Source: Oceaniglobus trochenteri (GTDB lineage: Bacteria; Pseudomonadota; Alphaproteobacteria; Rhodobacterales; Rhodobacteraceae). From it: a DNA stretch of 64,000 bases. The notes beneath the pieces are model-generated. The model was not told the DNA's origin. It did not search any database and worked only from the letters and a program-made list of their open reading frames with translations. Made by a program: the position numbers and the translations under genes. This document shows positions 40,425 through 50,003 of the stretch, in pieces. The stretch spans positions 1 to 64,000 of the forward strand of contig NZ_JACNMM010000013.1 in NCBI RefSeq assembly GCF_020529025.1, read 5' to 3'. How positions within the stretch are numbered: position 1 is the first letter of the stretch; each line of letters starts with the position of its first letter.

Positions 40425-41690
40425 ATGCCCTCAACTGCCTCTGCCCCCGGTGACAACCTCGCGATCAACGGCCAGCGTCTTTGGGACAGTTTGATGGAAA
40501 TGGCAAAGATCGGCCCCGGGGTGGCGGGGGGAAACAACCGCCAGACCCTGACCGACGAAGACGGTGAAGGCCGAGCCCTGTTCCAGAAGTGGTGTGAGGC
40601 GGCGGGCTGCACCATGGGGCTGGACCAGATGGGCAACATGTTCGCCCGCCGCGAGGGCGAGGACAGCGAGGCGCTGCCCGTCTACGTGGGCAGCCACCTG
40701 GATACCCAGCCCACCGGCGGCAAGTATGACGGGGTGCTGGGCGTTCTGGGCGGTCTGGAAATCATCCGCACGCTGAACGATCTGGGCATCCACACGAAGC
40801 ACCCCATCGTCGTGACCAATTTCACCAACGAGGAAGGCACGCGCTTTGCCCCGGCAATGCTGGCCTCGGGTGTCTTTGCCGGCGTTCACACCCAGGACTG
40901 GGCCTATTCAAGAACCGACGCCAAGGGTTTGAAATTCGGTGATGAATTGCAGCGCATCGGCTGGCGGGGGGATGAGGAAACCGGCGCGCGCAAAATGCAC
41001 GCCTTCTTCGAACTGCACATCGAACAGGGCCCCATCCTGGAAGCCGAGCAAAAACAGATCGGCGTCGTGACCCATGGCCAGGGGCTGAGCTGGACCCAGG
41101 TGACGATCACCGGCAAGGAAAGCCACACGGGATCAACCCCCATGCCCCTGCGCCGCAACGCGGGTCTGGCCATGGCGCGGGTGCTTGAACTGGTGGACGA
41201 AATCGCTTGGAGCCACAAGCCCCACGCCGTGGGTGCGGCCGGGCACATCGAGATTTTTCCCAACAGTCGTAACGTGATACCGGGCAAAGCCGTGTTCACG
41301 GTCGATCTGCGCTCGCCCGATCTGGCGGTGATCGAGGATATGGAGGAGCGGCTGAAGGAGGGCGCGCAGAAGATCTGTGACGACATGGGCCTTTCCGTTG
41401 AATTCGAGAAGGTGGGCGGTTTTGATCCGGTGGAATTCGACGCGGACTGCGTCGGCGCCGTGCGCCGCGCCGCCAAACGTCTTGGGCTGAGCCATATGGA
41501 CCTGATCTCGGGCGCGGGCCATGATGCCTGCTGGATCAACCGCGTGGCGCCCGCGGCCATGGTGATGTGCCCCTGCGTTGACGGTCTGAGCCATAACGAA
41601 GCCGAGGAAATCTCGCAGGAATGGGCCGCTGCCGGGGCGAATGTCCTGTTTCATGCGGTGGTCGAAACGGCGGGGATAGTAGATCAATGA
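40425..41690 (+). CDS. Zn-dependent N-carbamoyl-beta-alanine amidohydrolase (beta-ureidopropionase, M20 family)
   Basis: A 421-residue M20 amidohydrolase of the hydantoinase/carbamoylase type. Metal ligands appear in VGSHLDTQPTGGKYDG and NEEGTRF, with further sites in FFELHIEQGP and ISGAGHDACW, and the dimer-lid region carries GKESHTGSTPMPLRR. It would remove the carbamoyl group from N-carbamoyl-beta-alanine, the third step of reductive uracil breakdown. The dihydropyrimidinase gene and the RutR box around it support pyrimidine over allantoate. ATG 40425 follows ACAGGAG. Confidence 0.9.
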   Translation: MPSTASAPGDNLAINGQRLWDSLMEMAKIGPGVAGGNNRQTLTDEDGEGRALFQKWCEAAGCTMGLDQMGNMFARREGEDSEALPVYVGSHLDTQPTGGKYDGVLGVLGGLEIIRTLNDLGIHTKHPIVVTNFTNEEGTRFAPAMLASGVFAGVHTQDWAYSRTDAKGLKFGDELQRIGWRGDEETGARKMHAFFELHIEQGPILEAEQKQIGVVTHGQGLSWTQVTITGKESHTGSTPMPLRRNAGLAMARVLELVDEIAWSHKPHAVGAAGHIEIFPNSRNVIPGKAVFTVDLRSPDLAVIEDMEERLKEGAQKICDDMGLSVEFEKVGGFDPVEFDADCVGAVRRAAKRLGLSHMDLISGAGHDACWINRVAPAAMVMCPCVDGLSHNEAEEISQEWAAAGANVLFHAVVETAGIVDQ

Positions 41691-41701
41691 GAGGATGCAA
41701 G

Positions 41702-41953
41702 ATGCTGAAGAATATCGGATTTATAGGATTGGGGCTGGCGTTGGCCGGCTGCGTTGAAACGGGGCCCGCCGTCGGTCCGCAGGGGCTGCGCGATGTGTCG
41801 CCCGCCGCCCTGGCCGCGCTGCCGCCGGGCATCGACCAGTCGTTCCTGATCCGCGATTCCAACGGCTGCTACGGCCTTGCCGTCGAAAAGACCGAGCCCC
41901 AGCGCGGCGTCGCGCTTCTGGATGCCAGCGGCAAGCAGGTCTGCGACGTCTGA
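41702..41953 (+). CDS. Small lipoprotein, unknown function
   Basis: An 83-residue protein with a lipoprotein signal (MLKNIGFIGLGLALAGC, Cys17), followed by a short Pro-rich piece and a small domain with two further cysteines (NGCYGLAVEKTEPQRG, KQVCDV) that could form a disulfide in the periplasm. It begins 11 bp after the beta-ureidopropionase stop; the GAGAGGA Shine-Dalgarno fixes ATG 41702. Such small lipoproteins are common in this lineage, and a link to pyrimidine breakdown is only positional. Confidence 0.75.
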   Translation: MLKNIGFIGLGLALAGCVETGPAVGPQGLRDVSPAALAALPPGIDQSFLIRDSNGCYGLAVEKTEPQRGVALLDASGKQVCDV

Positions 41954-42052
41954 ATGCCGTCGGGTCGGAAAAAATAAAATAAAATAAAGAAAGGCGTTCG
42001 GTGGCAAAGTTCATTGGACGTCTCAAGATGCGGACAGGGAAAGGAACTTTCG

Positions 42053-43510
42053 ATGCCATCCACGGTGATCAGGAACGGAACGGTGGTGACGGCCGATCTC
42101 AGCTATGAGGCTGATGTGCTTGTCGAAAACGGCGTGATCACCGGGATCGGCAAGGGGCTTTCGGGCGATACCGAACTGGATGCGACGGGATGCTACGTGA
42201 TGCCCGGCGGCATCGATCCGCACACGCACCTGGAAATGCCCTTCATGGGCACTTATTCCGCCGATGATTTCGAATCCGGCACCCGTGCCGCGCTGGCCGG
42301 TGGCACGACCATGGTGGTGGATTTCGCGCTGCCCAGCCCGGGTCAGGGGCTGCTGGACGCGATCCAGATGTGGGACAACAAATCCACCCGGGCCAACTGC
42401 GACTACAGCTTCCACATGGCCATCACCTGGTGGAGCGAGCAGGTGTTCAACGAGATGGAAGCCGTAGTGCGCGACAAGGGCATCAATACTTTCAAGCACT
42501 TCATGGCCTACAAGGGCGCGCTGATGGTGAACGACGACGAGATGTTCGCGTCGTTCCAGCGCTGTGCCGAACTGGGCGCGATGCCGCTGGTACACGCCGA
42601 GAACGGCGATGTCGTGGCCGATCTTCAGGCGCGGCTTATGGCGACGGGCAACAACGGCCCCGAGGCGCACGCCTATTCCCGGCCCCCCGCGGTCGAGGGT
42701 GAGGCGACGAACCGCGCCATCATGATTGCCGACATGGCAGGCGTGCCGCTTTATGTCGTCCATACCTCCTGCGAGGAAAGCCACGAGGCGATCCGCCGTG
42801 CCCGCCAGCAGGGAAAAAGGGTTTATGGCGAACCGCTTATCCAGCACCTGACGCTGGATGACAGCGAATATACCCACCCCGATTGGGACCATGCCGCGCG
42901 CCGCGTCATGAGCCCGCCGTTCCGCAACAAGCAGCATCAGGACAGCCTCTGGGCCGGGCTGCAATCGGGGTCGCTTTCTGTGGTGGCCACCGATCATTGC
43001 GCCTTCACGACGGAACAGAAGCGCACCGGGGTGGGGGATTTCACCAAGATTCCCAATGGAACAGGTGGGTTGGAAGACAGGATGCCGATGCTCTGGACCC
43101 ATGGGGTTGCCACCGGGCGTCTTACCATGAACGAATTCGTTGCCGTCACTTCAACGAACATCGCCAAGATATTGAATTGCTATCCGAAAAAGGGCGCGGT
43201 CCTTGTCGGGTCGGATGCCGATCTGGTGGTCTGGGATCCGAAGAAAAGCAAGACGATCAGCGCCGATAGTCAGCAATCCTCCATTGATTACAATGTCTTC
43301 GAGGGTAAAGATGTCACCGGGCTTCCGCGCTTTACGCTCAGTCGGGGCAAGGTGGTGGTGCACGACGGCGAGATCCGCACCGAAGAGGGCCACGGCAAGT
43401 TCGTCAAGCGTGATCCGCTGACGGCAGTGGGCAAGGCGCTTTCCACCTGGAAAGAACTGACCGCCCCCCGCAAGGTGGAACGTTCGGGCATTCCGGCAAG
43501 CGGCGTGTGA
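42053..43510 (+). CDS. hydA: Dihydropyrimidinase / D-hydantoinase
   Basis: A 485-residue amidohydrolase: metal-binding PGGIDPHTHLEMPFMG, the lysine to be carboxylated in FKHFMAYKGALM, VVHTSCEESHEAI, and ATDHCAFTTEQK. It opens the ring of dihydrouracil or dihydrothymine to the N-carbamoyl product used by the preceding enzyme. ATG 42053 follows GGAAAGGA. Its stop overlaps the ABC ATPase start (TGATG). An A-rich run with AAAAT repeats (about 41969-41992) precedes it and may be a promoter or UP-like element. Confidence 0.94.
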   Translation: MPSTVIRNGTVVTADLSYEADVLVENGVITGIGKGLSGDTELDATGCYVMPGGIDPHTHLEMPFMGTYSADDFESGTRAALAGGTTMVVDFALPSPGQGLLDAIQMWDNKSTRANCDYSFHMAITWWSEQVFNEMEAVVRDKGINTFKHFMAYKGALMVNDDEMFASFQRCAELGAMPLVHAENGDVVADLQARLMATGNNGPEAHAYSRPPAVEGEATNRAIMIADMAGVPLYVVHTSCEESHEAIRRARQQGKRVYGEPLIQHLTLDDSEYTHPDWDHAARRVMSPPFRNKQHQDSLWAGLQSGSLSVVATDHCAFTTEQKRTGVGDFTKIPNGTGGLEDRMPMLWTHGVATGRLTMNEFVAVTSTNIAKILNCYPKKGAVLVGSDADLVVWDPKKSKTISADSQQSSIDYNVFEGKDVTGLPRFTLSRGKVVVHDGEIRTEEGHGKFVKRDPLTAVGKALSTWKELTAPRKVERSGIPASGV

Positions 43511-44298
43511 TGGACGACCAGAACAAGGTTATCGCGGCCAGAAACCTGGACCTGGTGTTCCCGACATCGGACGGGGATGTGCACGCGCTGAGCAATGTCG
43601 ATCTTGAGGTGAACAAGGGCGATTTCGTCAGTTTCATCGGGCCTTCGGGCTGTGGCAAGACGACCTTCCTGCGCTGCATCGCGGGGCTTGAAACGGCGAC
43701 GGGCGGCACACTGTCCGTCAACGGGATGAGCCCGGAAGAGGCAAGGAATGCAAGGGCTTATGGCTATGTCTTCCAGGCGGCGGGGCTTTATCCCTGGCGT
43801 ACCATCGGCAAGAACATTCAACTGCCGCTCGAGATCATGGGGTTTGACCGGGAAGAGCGCGAAAGCCGCATGAAGCGCGTTCTGCAACTTGTTGATCTGG
43901 AAGGATTCGACGGCAAATATCCCTGGCAGCTCAGCGGCGGGATGCAGCAGCGCGCGAGCATCGCCCGCGCCCTGGCCTTTGACGCCGATATCCTGCTGAT
44001 GGACGAACCCTTCGGCGCTCTGGATGAAATCGTGCGCGACCATCTGAACGAACAACTGCTGAAGCTTTGGGCGCGGACCGAGAAGACGATCTGCTTTGTC
44101 ACCCATTCGATCCCCGAGGCGGTCTATCTCAGCACCCGCATCGTGGTGATGAGCCCGCGACCGGGGCGGATCACCGAGGTGATCGAAAGCCCGCTGCCGC
44201 GCGACAGACCGCTGGATATCCGCGACAGCGCCGCCTTCATCGAGATCGCCCACCGCGTGCGCGAGGGCCTGCGCGCCGGGCATGGCGATGATGTCTGA
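43510..44298 (+). CDS. ABC ATPase, nitrate/taurine/pyrimidine-type importer
   Basis: A 262-residue SsuB/TauB-type ATPase: Walker A GPSGCGKTT, Q-loop YVFQAAGLYPWRT, signature LSGGMQQRA, Walker B ILLMDEPFGALDE, His switch FVTHSIPEAV. With two permeases and a THI5/NMT1-like binding protein it forms a complete importer, in this context probably for a pyrimidine or hydantoin. ATG 43510 overlaps the hydA stop. Confidence 0.93.
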   Translation: MDDQNKVIAARNLDLVFPTSDGDVHALSNVDLEVNKGDFVSFIGPSGCGKTTFLRCIAGLETATGGTLSVNGMSPEEARNARAYGYVFQAAGLYPWRTIGKNIQLPLEIMGFDREERESRMKRVLQLVDLEGFDGKYPWQLSGGMQQRASIARALAFDADILLMDEPFGALDEIVRDHLNEQLLKLWARTEKTICFVTHSIPEAVYLSTRIVVMSPRPGRITEVIESPLPRDRPLDIRDSAAFIEIAHRVREGLRAGHGDDV

Positions 44299-44310
44299 CC
44301 GGGGCGCGCC

Positions 44311-45183
44311 ATGAGGTGGTTCAGGCTTCGCGCCGTTCCGGTGATCAGCGTGCTTCTGGCGCTGATCGTGGTTTGGTATGTCGCGGCCGTCTGGATGAAC
44401 AGCCAATGGACGCTGGACCAGGCGGCGCGGGCCGAAACGACGCCCGGTTTCACCGAGATCGTCAAGGACACCATGGTGCAGGAGCGCCCGAAGCTGCCCG
44501 CACCCCATCAGGTCGCGGTGAGCTTTTACGACCTGGTGTTCGACAAGAAGGTCACCTCGAAACGCTCGCTGGTCTATCATGCCTGGGTGACGCTGAGCGC
44601 GACATTGTTCGGCTTTGCGATCGGCACCGGCCTTGGCATCGCGCTGGCGCTGGGGATCGTGCACAACCGCGCCATGGACATGAGCGTGATGCCCTGGGCC
44701 ATCGCGAGCCAGACGATCCCGATCCTGGCCATCGCGCCGATGATCATCGTCGTCCTGAATTCCATCGGGATCACCGGATTGGTGCCCAAGGCCGTGATCA
44801 GCGCCTATCTGTCGTTCTTTCCGGTGGTCGTGGGCATGGTGGCGGGGCTGCGCAGCCCCGATGCGATGCAACTTGACCTGATGAAGACCTATAACGCCTC
44901 GGCCACTCAGGTCTTGTTCAAGTTGCGGCTGCCGGCCTCGATGCCATTTCTTTTCGCGTCGTTGAAGGTGGGGATCGCGGCGGCCCTGGTGGGGGCCGTG
45001 GTGGGCGAACTGCCGGTGCAGCAGGGGGGCCTCGGCGCGCGTCTGCTGGGCGGGTCCTATTACGGCCAGACGATCCAGATGTGGGCGGCGCTGTTCATGG
45101 CGGCGATCCTGGCGGCGGTGCTGGTGTTCATCGTGGCCCGGGTCGAGGCCGGGGTGCTGAAACGCATGGGGATGGCGCGATGA
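44311..45183 (+). CDS. ABC permease 1 of pyrimidine-linked importer
   Basis: A 290-residue permease of the SsuC/TauC family with six predicted helices (VISVLLALIVVWYVAAVWM near the start) and the coupling loop around LDLMKTYNASATQVLFKLRLP. A periplasmic segment of about 60 residues after the first helix is longer than in SsuC. It pairs with the second permease downstream. Confidence 0.9.
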   Translation: MRWFRLRAVPVISVLLALIVVWYVAAVWMNSQWTLDQAARAETTPGFTEIVKDTMVQERPKLPAPHQVAVSFYDLVFDKKVTSKRSLVYHAWVTLSATLFGFAIGTGLGIALALGIVHNRAMDMSVMPWAIASQTIPILAIAPMIIVVLNSIGITGLVPKAVISAYLSFFPVVVGMVAGLRSPDAMQLDLMKTYNASATQVLFKLRLPASMPFLFASLKVGIAAALVGAVVGELPVQQGGLGARLLGGSYYGQTIQMWAALFMAAILAAVLVFIVARVEAGVLKRMGMAR

Positions 45184-45197
45184 CGCGGGCGGTGCAG

Positions 45198-45256
45198 GGG
45201 GGCGCTGCCCCCGTCGCCTGCGGCGACTCCCCCGGGATATTTGCAGACCAAAGATG
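45198..45256 (+). repeat. Rhodobacterales-type extragenic palindromic element
   Basis: Two perfect small hairpins, GGGGGC-GCT-GCCCCC (45198-45212) and GTCGCC-TGC-GGCGAC (45213-45227), are followed by TCCCCC and the 22-nt tail at 45235-45256 (GGATATTTGCAGACCAAAGA then TG). The tail recurs at 34482-34503. It fills the gap between the two permease genes and its tail reaches the potential start region of the second. Confidence 0.75.
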
Positions 45257-45265
45257 GGGGCGAAG

Positions 45266-46198
45266 ATGAGCGCCATCGATGACAGCGGCACAGGGGGAAT
45301 GTCCGCACCGCGCTGGCGGCTTTTCGCGCCGATCCTTCTGATCCTCGCCGCCGGTGCGGTGAATTGGCGGGCCGGGGTGATCGTGGCGCTTTGGCTGCTG
45401 GCCTGGTCGATCAACCTGGTGCTGGCCCGTCGTGGCGGACAGGCGCGGCGCATACTGGTGCCGGTCATCTTCGGGCTGAGCGTCCTTCTGATCTGGGAAC
45501 TGGCGGTGCGGTTCTTTGCCGTGCCCGGTGTCATCCTGCCGCCGCCCAGTGCGATTGCCGATCGTATTGCCGCCTCGCTTCCCATTCTCTGGGGCGATTT
45601 CGTGCAGACCGTCATCAAGGGCGCGCTGAGTGGCTATGTCATGGGCTGTGGTGCGGCGGTTGCGGTGGCGGTTCTGATCGACAGATCGCCGTTCCTGCAA
45701 CGCGGGCTGTTGCCGGTGGCGAACTTTGCCGCCGCGCTGCCCATTGTCGGGACCGCGCCGATCCTGGTGATGTGGTTCGGCTTCGATTGGCACAGCAAGG
45801 CGGCGGTGGTGATCGTGATGGTGTTCTTCCCCATGCTGGTCAACACCATGGCCGGTCTGCAATCGGCCGAGGCGATGCAGCGCGACCTGATGCGCACCTA
45901 TGGGGCCGGTTATTGGCAGACCCTGGTCAAGCTTCGCTTTCCCGCCGCCATGCCCTTCATGTTCAACGGGCTGAAGATCTGTACCACCCTGGCGCTGATC
46001 GGCGCTATCGTGGCCGAGTTCTTCGGTTCTCCGGTGCGGGGCATGGGGTTTCGCATCTCGACCGAGGTGGGGCGACTGGGCCTTGACATGGTCTGGGCGG
46101 AAATCACCGTCGCCGCCCTGGCCGGTTCGGCATTCTACGGGCTGGTGGCGATGATCGAACGGGGGGTGACCTTCTGGCACCCGTCGCAAAGGCGTTAA
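45266..46198 (+). CDS. ABC permease 2 of pyrimidine-linked importer
   Basis: A 310-residue SsuC/TauC-type permease: helices such as LIWELAVRFFAVPGVILPPP and coupling loop RDLMRTYGAGYWQTLVKLRFP. Start: ATG 45266 (MSAIDDSG), next to GGGGGCGAAG. The in-frame ATG at 45254 lies in the repeat element's tail and is less likely, though the choice is not certain. Confidence 0.9.
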   Translation: MSAIDDSGTGGMSAPRWRLFAPILLILAAGAVNWRAGVIVALWLLAWSINLVLARRGGQARRILVPVIFGLSVLLIWELAVRFFAVPGVILPPPSAIADRIAASLPILWGDFVQTVIKGALSGYVMGCGAAVAVAVLIDRSPFLQRGLLPVANFAAALPIVGTAPILVMWFGFDWHSKAAVVIVMVFFPMLVNTMAGLQSAEAMQRDLMRTYGAGYWQTLVKLRFPAAMPFMFNGLKICTTLALIGAIVAEFFGSPVRGMGFRISTEVGRLGLDMVWAEITVAALAGSAFYGLVAMIERGVTFWHPSQRR

Positions 46199-46221
46199 CA
46201 ATAATGAAAGGGGAGTTTGTC

Positions 46222-47202
46222 ATGAAGAAACTGATCACGGGGGCGGTTGCCCTTGGGCTGGGCGGCAGCGCCGCCTGGGCCGAAGACCTGACGCTGCAAC
46301 TGAAGTGGGTGACCCAGGCGCAATTCGGCGGCTATTATGTTGCTCTGGAAAAGGGCTTTTACGAGGATGAGGGGCTGAATGTCACGATCCGGCCCGGCGG
46401 CCCCGACATTGCCCCGACCCAGGTGATTGCCGGGGGTGGTGCCGATGTGGTGGTCGAATGGATGCCCGCCGCCCTTTCGGCCCGCGAGAAGGGCCTGCCG
46501 CTGGTCAATATCGCCCAGCCCTACAAAAGTTCGGGGATGATGCTGACCTGCCTGAAGGAAACCGGTGTCAAATCCCCCGAGGATTTCCCGGGCCGCACCC
46601 TTGGCGTCTGGTTCTTCGGCAACGAATTTCCCTTCCTGTCGTGGATGAGCCAGCTTGGCATCCCCACCGAGGGCGGCGAGGATGGGGTCGAGGTTCTGAA
46701 GCAGGGCTTCAACGTCGATCCGCTGTTGCAGAAGCAGGCCGACTGCATCTCGACCATGACTTACAATGAATACTGGCAGGTCATCGATGCCGGGATCACC
46801 GAAGATCAGCTGGTGACCTTCAAGTACGAGGACCAGGGCGTCGCGACGCTGGAAGACGGCCTTTATGTGCTGGAAGACCGCCTGGCCGACCCGGCCTTTA
46901 AGGAGACGCTGGCCAAGTTCGTGCGCGCCAGCATGAAGGGGTGGAAATACGCCGAGGAAAACAGCGACGAGGCGGCCGAGATCGTTCTGGAATACGACGA
47001 GACCGGTGCGCAGACCGAGAAGCACCAGAAGCGCATGATGTCGGAGGTGGCCAAGCTGACCGCCGGCAGCGACGGAACGCTGGACGAGGCCGACTATGAG
47101 CGGACGGTGCAATCGCTGTTGTCGGGCGGATCGGACCCGGTCATCACGAAAGAGCCCGAGGGCGCCTGGACCCATGAGATCACGGATATGGCGCTGAACT
47201 GA
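46222..47202 (+). CDS. ABC substrate-binding protein, THI5/NMT1-like
   Basis: A 326-residue periplasmic protein with signal peptide MKKLITGAVALGLGGSAAWA, then EDLTLQLKWVTQAQFGGYYV and EGLNVTIRPGGPDIAP. This is the opening pattern of the THI5/NMT1 family, which binds pyrimidine-like ligands such as thiamine precursors. This fits a uracil, dihydropyrimidine or hydantoin ligand. ATG 46222 follows AAAGGGGA. Confidence 0.92.
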   Translation: MKKLITGAVALGLGGSAAWAEDLTLQLKWVTQAQFGGYYVALEKGFYEDEGLNVTIRPGGPDIAPTQVIAGGGADVVVEWMPAALSAREKGLPLVNIAQPYKSSGMMLTCLKETGVKSPEDFPGRTLGVWFFGNEFPFLSWMSQLGIPTEGGEDGVEVLKQGFNVDPLLQKQADCISTMTYNEYWQVIDAGITEDQLVTFKYEDQGVATLEDGLYVLEDRLADPAFKETLAKFVRASMKGWKYAEENSDEAAEIVLEYDETGAQTEKHQKRMMSEVAKLTAGSDGTLDEADYERTVQSLLSGGSDPVITKEPEGAWTHEITDMALN

Positions 47203-47241
47203 GGCGCATCCGAAACGGGGGCCGGGCCCCCATGCCATTGC

Positions 47242-47270
47242 AAGGCGCGCCCGTATCCCGGGCGCGCCTT
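47242..47270 (+). terminator. Terminator-like stem-loop after pyrimidine transporter
   Basis: AAGGCGCGCCCG (47242-47253) pairs perfectly with CGGGCGCGCCTT (47259-47270) over TATCC, followed by CGCTG and no real T-run. It probably ends the long pyrimidine operon. Confidence 0.75.
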
Positions 47271-47318
47271 CGCTGCCCGCGCCACTTCTGCGTCGGGGAC
47301 AAGGGGAGGAGAGATCGC

Positions 47319-47996
47319 ATGTCGGTTGGCGACCTGCAGGAACGCAAGAAACTGGACGCGGCCGAGATTGGCGCCATCGCCCATCTTTACCGGGGTGAGG
47401 TCTATCGTTCGACCATCTGGCGCACCCGCCTGGATACCACCACCAATTGGTCGGTCGTGACCCTGGGGATCGCGCTGTCGCTGACCTTTTCGGCGCCCGA
47501 GGCTTCGGCTTTGCCGCTGATCCTGGTGGGGGTGCTGATCATGTTCTTCCTGATGCAGGAGGCGCGGCGTTATCGCTATTTCAACGTCTGGCGGGCGCGG
47601 TGCCGCTGGATGGAGGTGCATTTCTTCGCCCCCATGCTGCACGATGGCGATCTGCACATGGAGGACGGCTGGCAAAGGATCCTGGCCGAGGATTACTGGA
47701 AGCCGCGCTATCATGTATCGATGTGGGTGGCGATCGGGCGGCGCATCAGGCGCAACTATTTCTGGATCCTGCTGATCCAGAGTGCCGCCTACATGGGCAA
47801 GCTGATCGTCCATCCCGGGCCGCTGACATCGGCCGAACAGCTATACGAAAGGGCCGCCATCGGGCCGGTGAACGGCATCTACGTGCTGGCCGCCGGAGCC
47901 TTTTACTGCGCCGTCTGGGGGGCAATTGCGCTCTGGAGCTGGAACGACGACGCAAGGCGCGCCCGGCGCAGCCCCGAACGTTCAAGCATGGGCTGA
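47319..47996 (+). CDS. DUF2270 membrane protein
   Basis: A 225-residue protein of the DUF2270 family: AIAHLYRGEVYRSTIWRTRL, LDTTTNWSV, two close helices (VTLGIALSLTF and LILVGVLIMFFLMQ), EARRYRYFNVWRAR, and a C-terminal helix (VLAAGAFYCAVWGAIALWS). Function unknown. ATG 47319 follows GGGGAGGA. It converges on acs. Confidence 0.87.
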   Translation: MSVGDLQERKKLDAAEIGAIAHLYRGEVYRSTIWRTRLDTTTNWSVVTLGIALSLTFSAPEASALPLILVGVLIMFFLMQEARRYRYFNVWRARCRWMEVHFFAPMLHDGDLHMEDGWQRILAEDYWKPRYHVSMWVAIGRRIRRNYFWILLIQSAAYMGKLIVHPGPLTSAEQLYERAAIGPVNGIYVLAAGAFYCAVWGAIALWSWNDDARRARRSPERSSMG

Positions 47997-48028
47997 CATC
48001 CGCAAAGGTTGCGGATGCCAGCGATCTT

Positions 48029-49978
48029 TCAGTCCCGGTTCATCCGGTTCTCGATCAGCTCGTCCACCACCGAAGGATCGGCCAGGGTCGAGGTGTCGCC
48101 CAGCGAGCCGTGGTCGTTCTCGGCGATCTTGCGCAGGATGCGGCGCATGATCTTGCCCGACCGGGTTTTCGGCAGGCCGGGCGCCCATTGGATCAGGTCG
48201 GGCTTGGCTATGGGGCCGATTTCGCGGCGCACCCAGGTTTCCAGGGTCTTGCGCAACTCGTCGCTGGGGTCGACGCCGTTCATCAGGGTCACATAGGCAT
48301 AGATGCCCTGGCCCTTGATCTTGTGCGGGTAGCCGACCACCGCCGCCTCGGCCACGGTTTCATGGGCGACAAGGGCCGATTCCACCTCGGCCGTGCCCAT
48401 GCGGTGGCCCGAGACGTTGATCACGTCATCCACGCGGCCGGTAATCCAGTAATAGCCGTCAGCGTCACGCTTGCAGCCGTCTCCGGTGAAGTAATACCCC
48501 TTGTAGTCCGAGAAATAGGTCTTCTCGAACCTTTCGTGGTCGCCATAGACGGTGCGCATCTGGGCGGGCCAGCTGCCCTTGATGCACAGCACGCCCTCGG
48601 CCGGATTGTCGTGAATCTCCTCACCGCTGGTGGGTTCCAGGATGACGGGTTCGATCCCGAAGAAGGGCAGGGTCGCGCTTCCGGGCTTGGTGGCGGTGGC
48701 ACCGGGCAGCGGGGTGAGCATGTGACCGCCGGTCTCCGTCTGCCACCAGGTATCGACGATGGGGCAACGCCCGCCGCCGACAACCTCGTTGTACCAGTTC
48801 CAGGCCTCGGGGTTGATGGGTTCGCCCACGGTGCCTAGCAGCTTCAGCGACGACAGATCGTATTTGCTGACGTGTTCATTGCCTTGGCCCATCAGCGCGC
48901 GGATCGCGGTGGGGGCGGTGTAGAACTGGTTGACCTTGTGCTTTTCGCAGATGGCCCAGAACCGCCCGGCATCGGGCCAGGTGGGAACGCCTTCGAACAT
49001 CAGGGTCGTGGCGCCGTTTGCGAGGGGGCCGTAGATGATATAGCTGTGCCCGGTGACCCAACCGACATCGGCCGTGCACCAGAACACGTCGCCGTCGTGA
49101 TAATCGAAGGTATATTGGTGGGTCATGGCGGCATAGACCAGATAGCCGCCGCTGGTATGCACGACGCCCTTGGGCTGACCGGTCGATCCCGAGGTGTAGA
49201 GGATGAACAGCGGGTCTTCGGCGTTCACCTCGACGGGCGGGCAATCGGCGCTGACCTTCTCCTCAAGCTCGTGCAGCCAGTGATCATGCTCGCTGCGCCA
49301 TGCGATCTGCTGACCGGTGCGCTTGACCACCAGGCAATCGACATCGTGCATGACGTTGATCATCGCCTGGTTGACGTTGTCCTTCAGGTTGGTGGTGCGC
49401 CCGCCACGCGGTGCGCCGTCGGCGGTGATCACGACCTTGGCCTGGCAGCCGGAAATCCGCGCGGCCAGGGCATCGGGTGAAAAGCCGGCGAAGACCACGG
49501 AATGCACGGCGCCGATGCGCGCGCAGGCCAGCATGGCATAGGCCGCCTCGGGGATCATCGGCATGTAGATGATCACGCGATCACCCTTTTTCACGCGCAG
49601 TTCCTTCAGGACGTTGGCGAACTTGCTGACCTTTTCGTGCAGTTCGCGAAAGGTGATGTGCTGGGCCTCGTCCTCGGGCGAATCCGGCTCCCAGATGATG
49701 GCGGTCTGGTCGGCGCGCTCGGCAAGGTGGCGGTCGATGCAGTTGGCGGCGACGTTCAGGCCGCCATCATCGAACCACTTGATCGACACGTCACCGGGGG
49801 CGAAGCTGACGTTTTTCACCGTTGTGAAGGGCGTCATCCAGTCGATCCGCTTGCCGTGTTCGGCCCAGAATGCCTCGGGGTCCGCGATGCTGGCCTTGTA
49901 CATCTCATCGTATTTCGCATGGTCGGCATGGGCCTTGGCGGCGAAATCTGCGGTCGGCGGATAGGTGGTATCTGTCAT
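48029..49978 (-). CDS. acs: Acetyl-CoA synthetase
   Basis: A 649-residue AMP-forming acetate-CoA ligase. Adenylation motifs: [44 protein letters not shown]; the C-terminal acetylation-regulated lysine is in [11 protein letters not shown]. It activates acetate to acetyl-CoA. It is the last gene of a leftward group behind a Liv-type importer, and an ScfR-like regulator and a transporter-kinase lie upstream, so the locus looks devoted to acetate or short-chain acids. ATG 49978 gives MTDTTYPP. Confidence 0.96.
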   Translation of the reverse strand: MTDTTYPPTADFAAKAHADHAKYDEMYKASIADPEAFWAEHGKRIDWMTPFTTVKNVSFAPGDVSIKWFDDGGLNVAANCIDRHLAERADQTAIIWEPDSPEDEAQHITFRELHEKVSKFANVLKELRVKKGDRVIIYMPMIPEAAYAMLACARIGAVHSVVFAGFSPDALAARISGCQAKVVITADGAPRGGRTTNLKDNVNQAMINVMHDVDCLVVKRTGQQIAWRSEHDHWLHELEEKVSADCPPVEVNAEDPLFILYTSGSTGQPKGVVHTSGGYLVYAAMTHQYTFDYHDGDVFWCTADVGWVTGHSYIIYGPLANGATTLMFEGVPTWPDAGRFWAICEKHKVNQFYTAPTAIRALMGQGNEHVSKYDLSSLKLLGTVGEPINPEAWNWYNEVVGGGRCPIVDTWWQTETGGHMLTPLPGATATKPGSATLPFFGIEPVILEPTSGEEIHDNPAEGVLCIKGSWPAQMRTVYGDHERFEKTYFSDYKGYYFTGDGCKRDADGYYWITGRVDDVINVSGHRMGTAEVESALVAHETVAEAAVVGYPHKIKGQGIYAYVTLMNGVDPSDELRKTLETWVRREIGPIAKPDLIQWAPGLPKTRSGKIMRRILRKIAENDHGSLGDTSTLADPSVVDELIENRMNRD

Positions 49979-50003
49979 GTCTTCCGTCCCTGGTGGTCTT
50001 GGC

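Noticed and set aside
43288-45618. 776-residue open frame on the minus strand across the ABC genes
   Set aside because: Opposite three clear transporter genes; His/Arg/Gln-rich nonsense translation.
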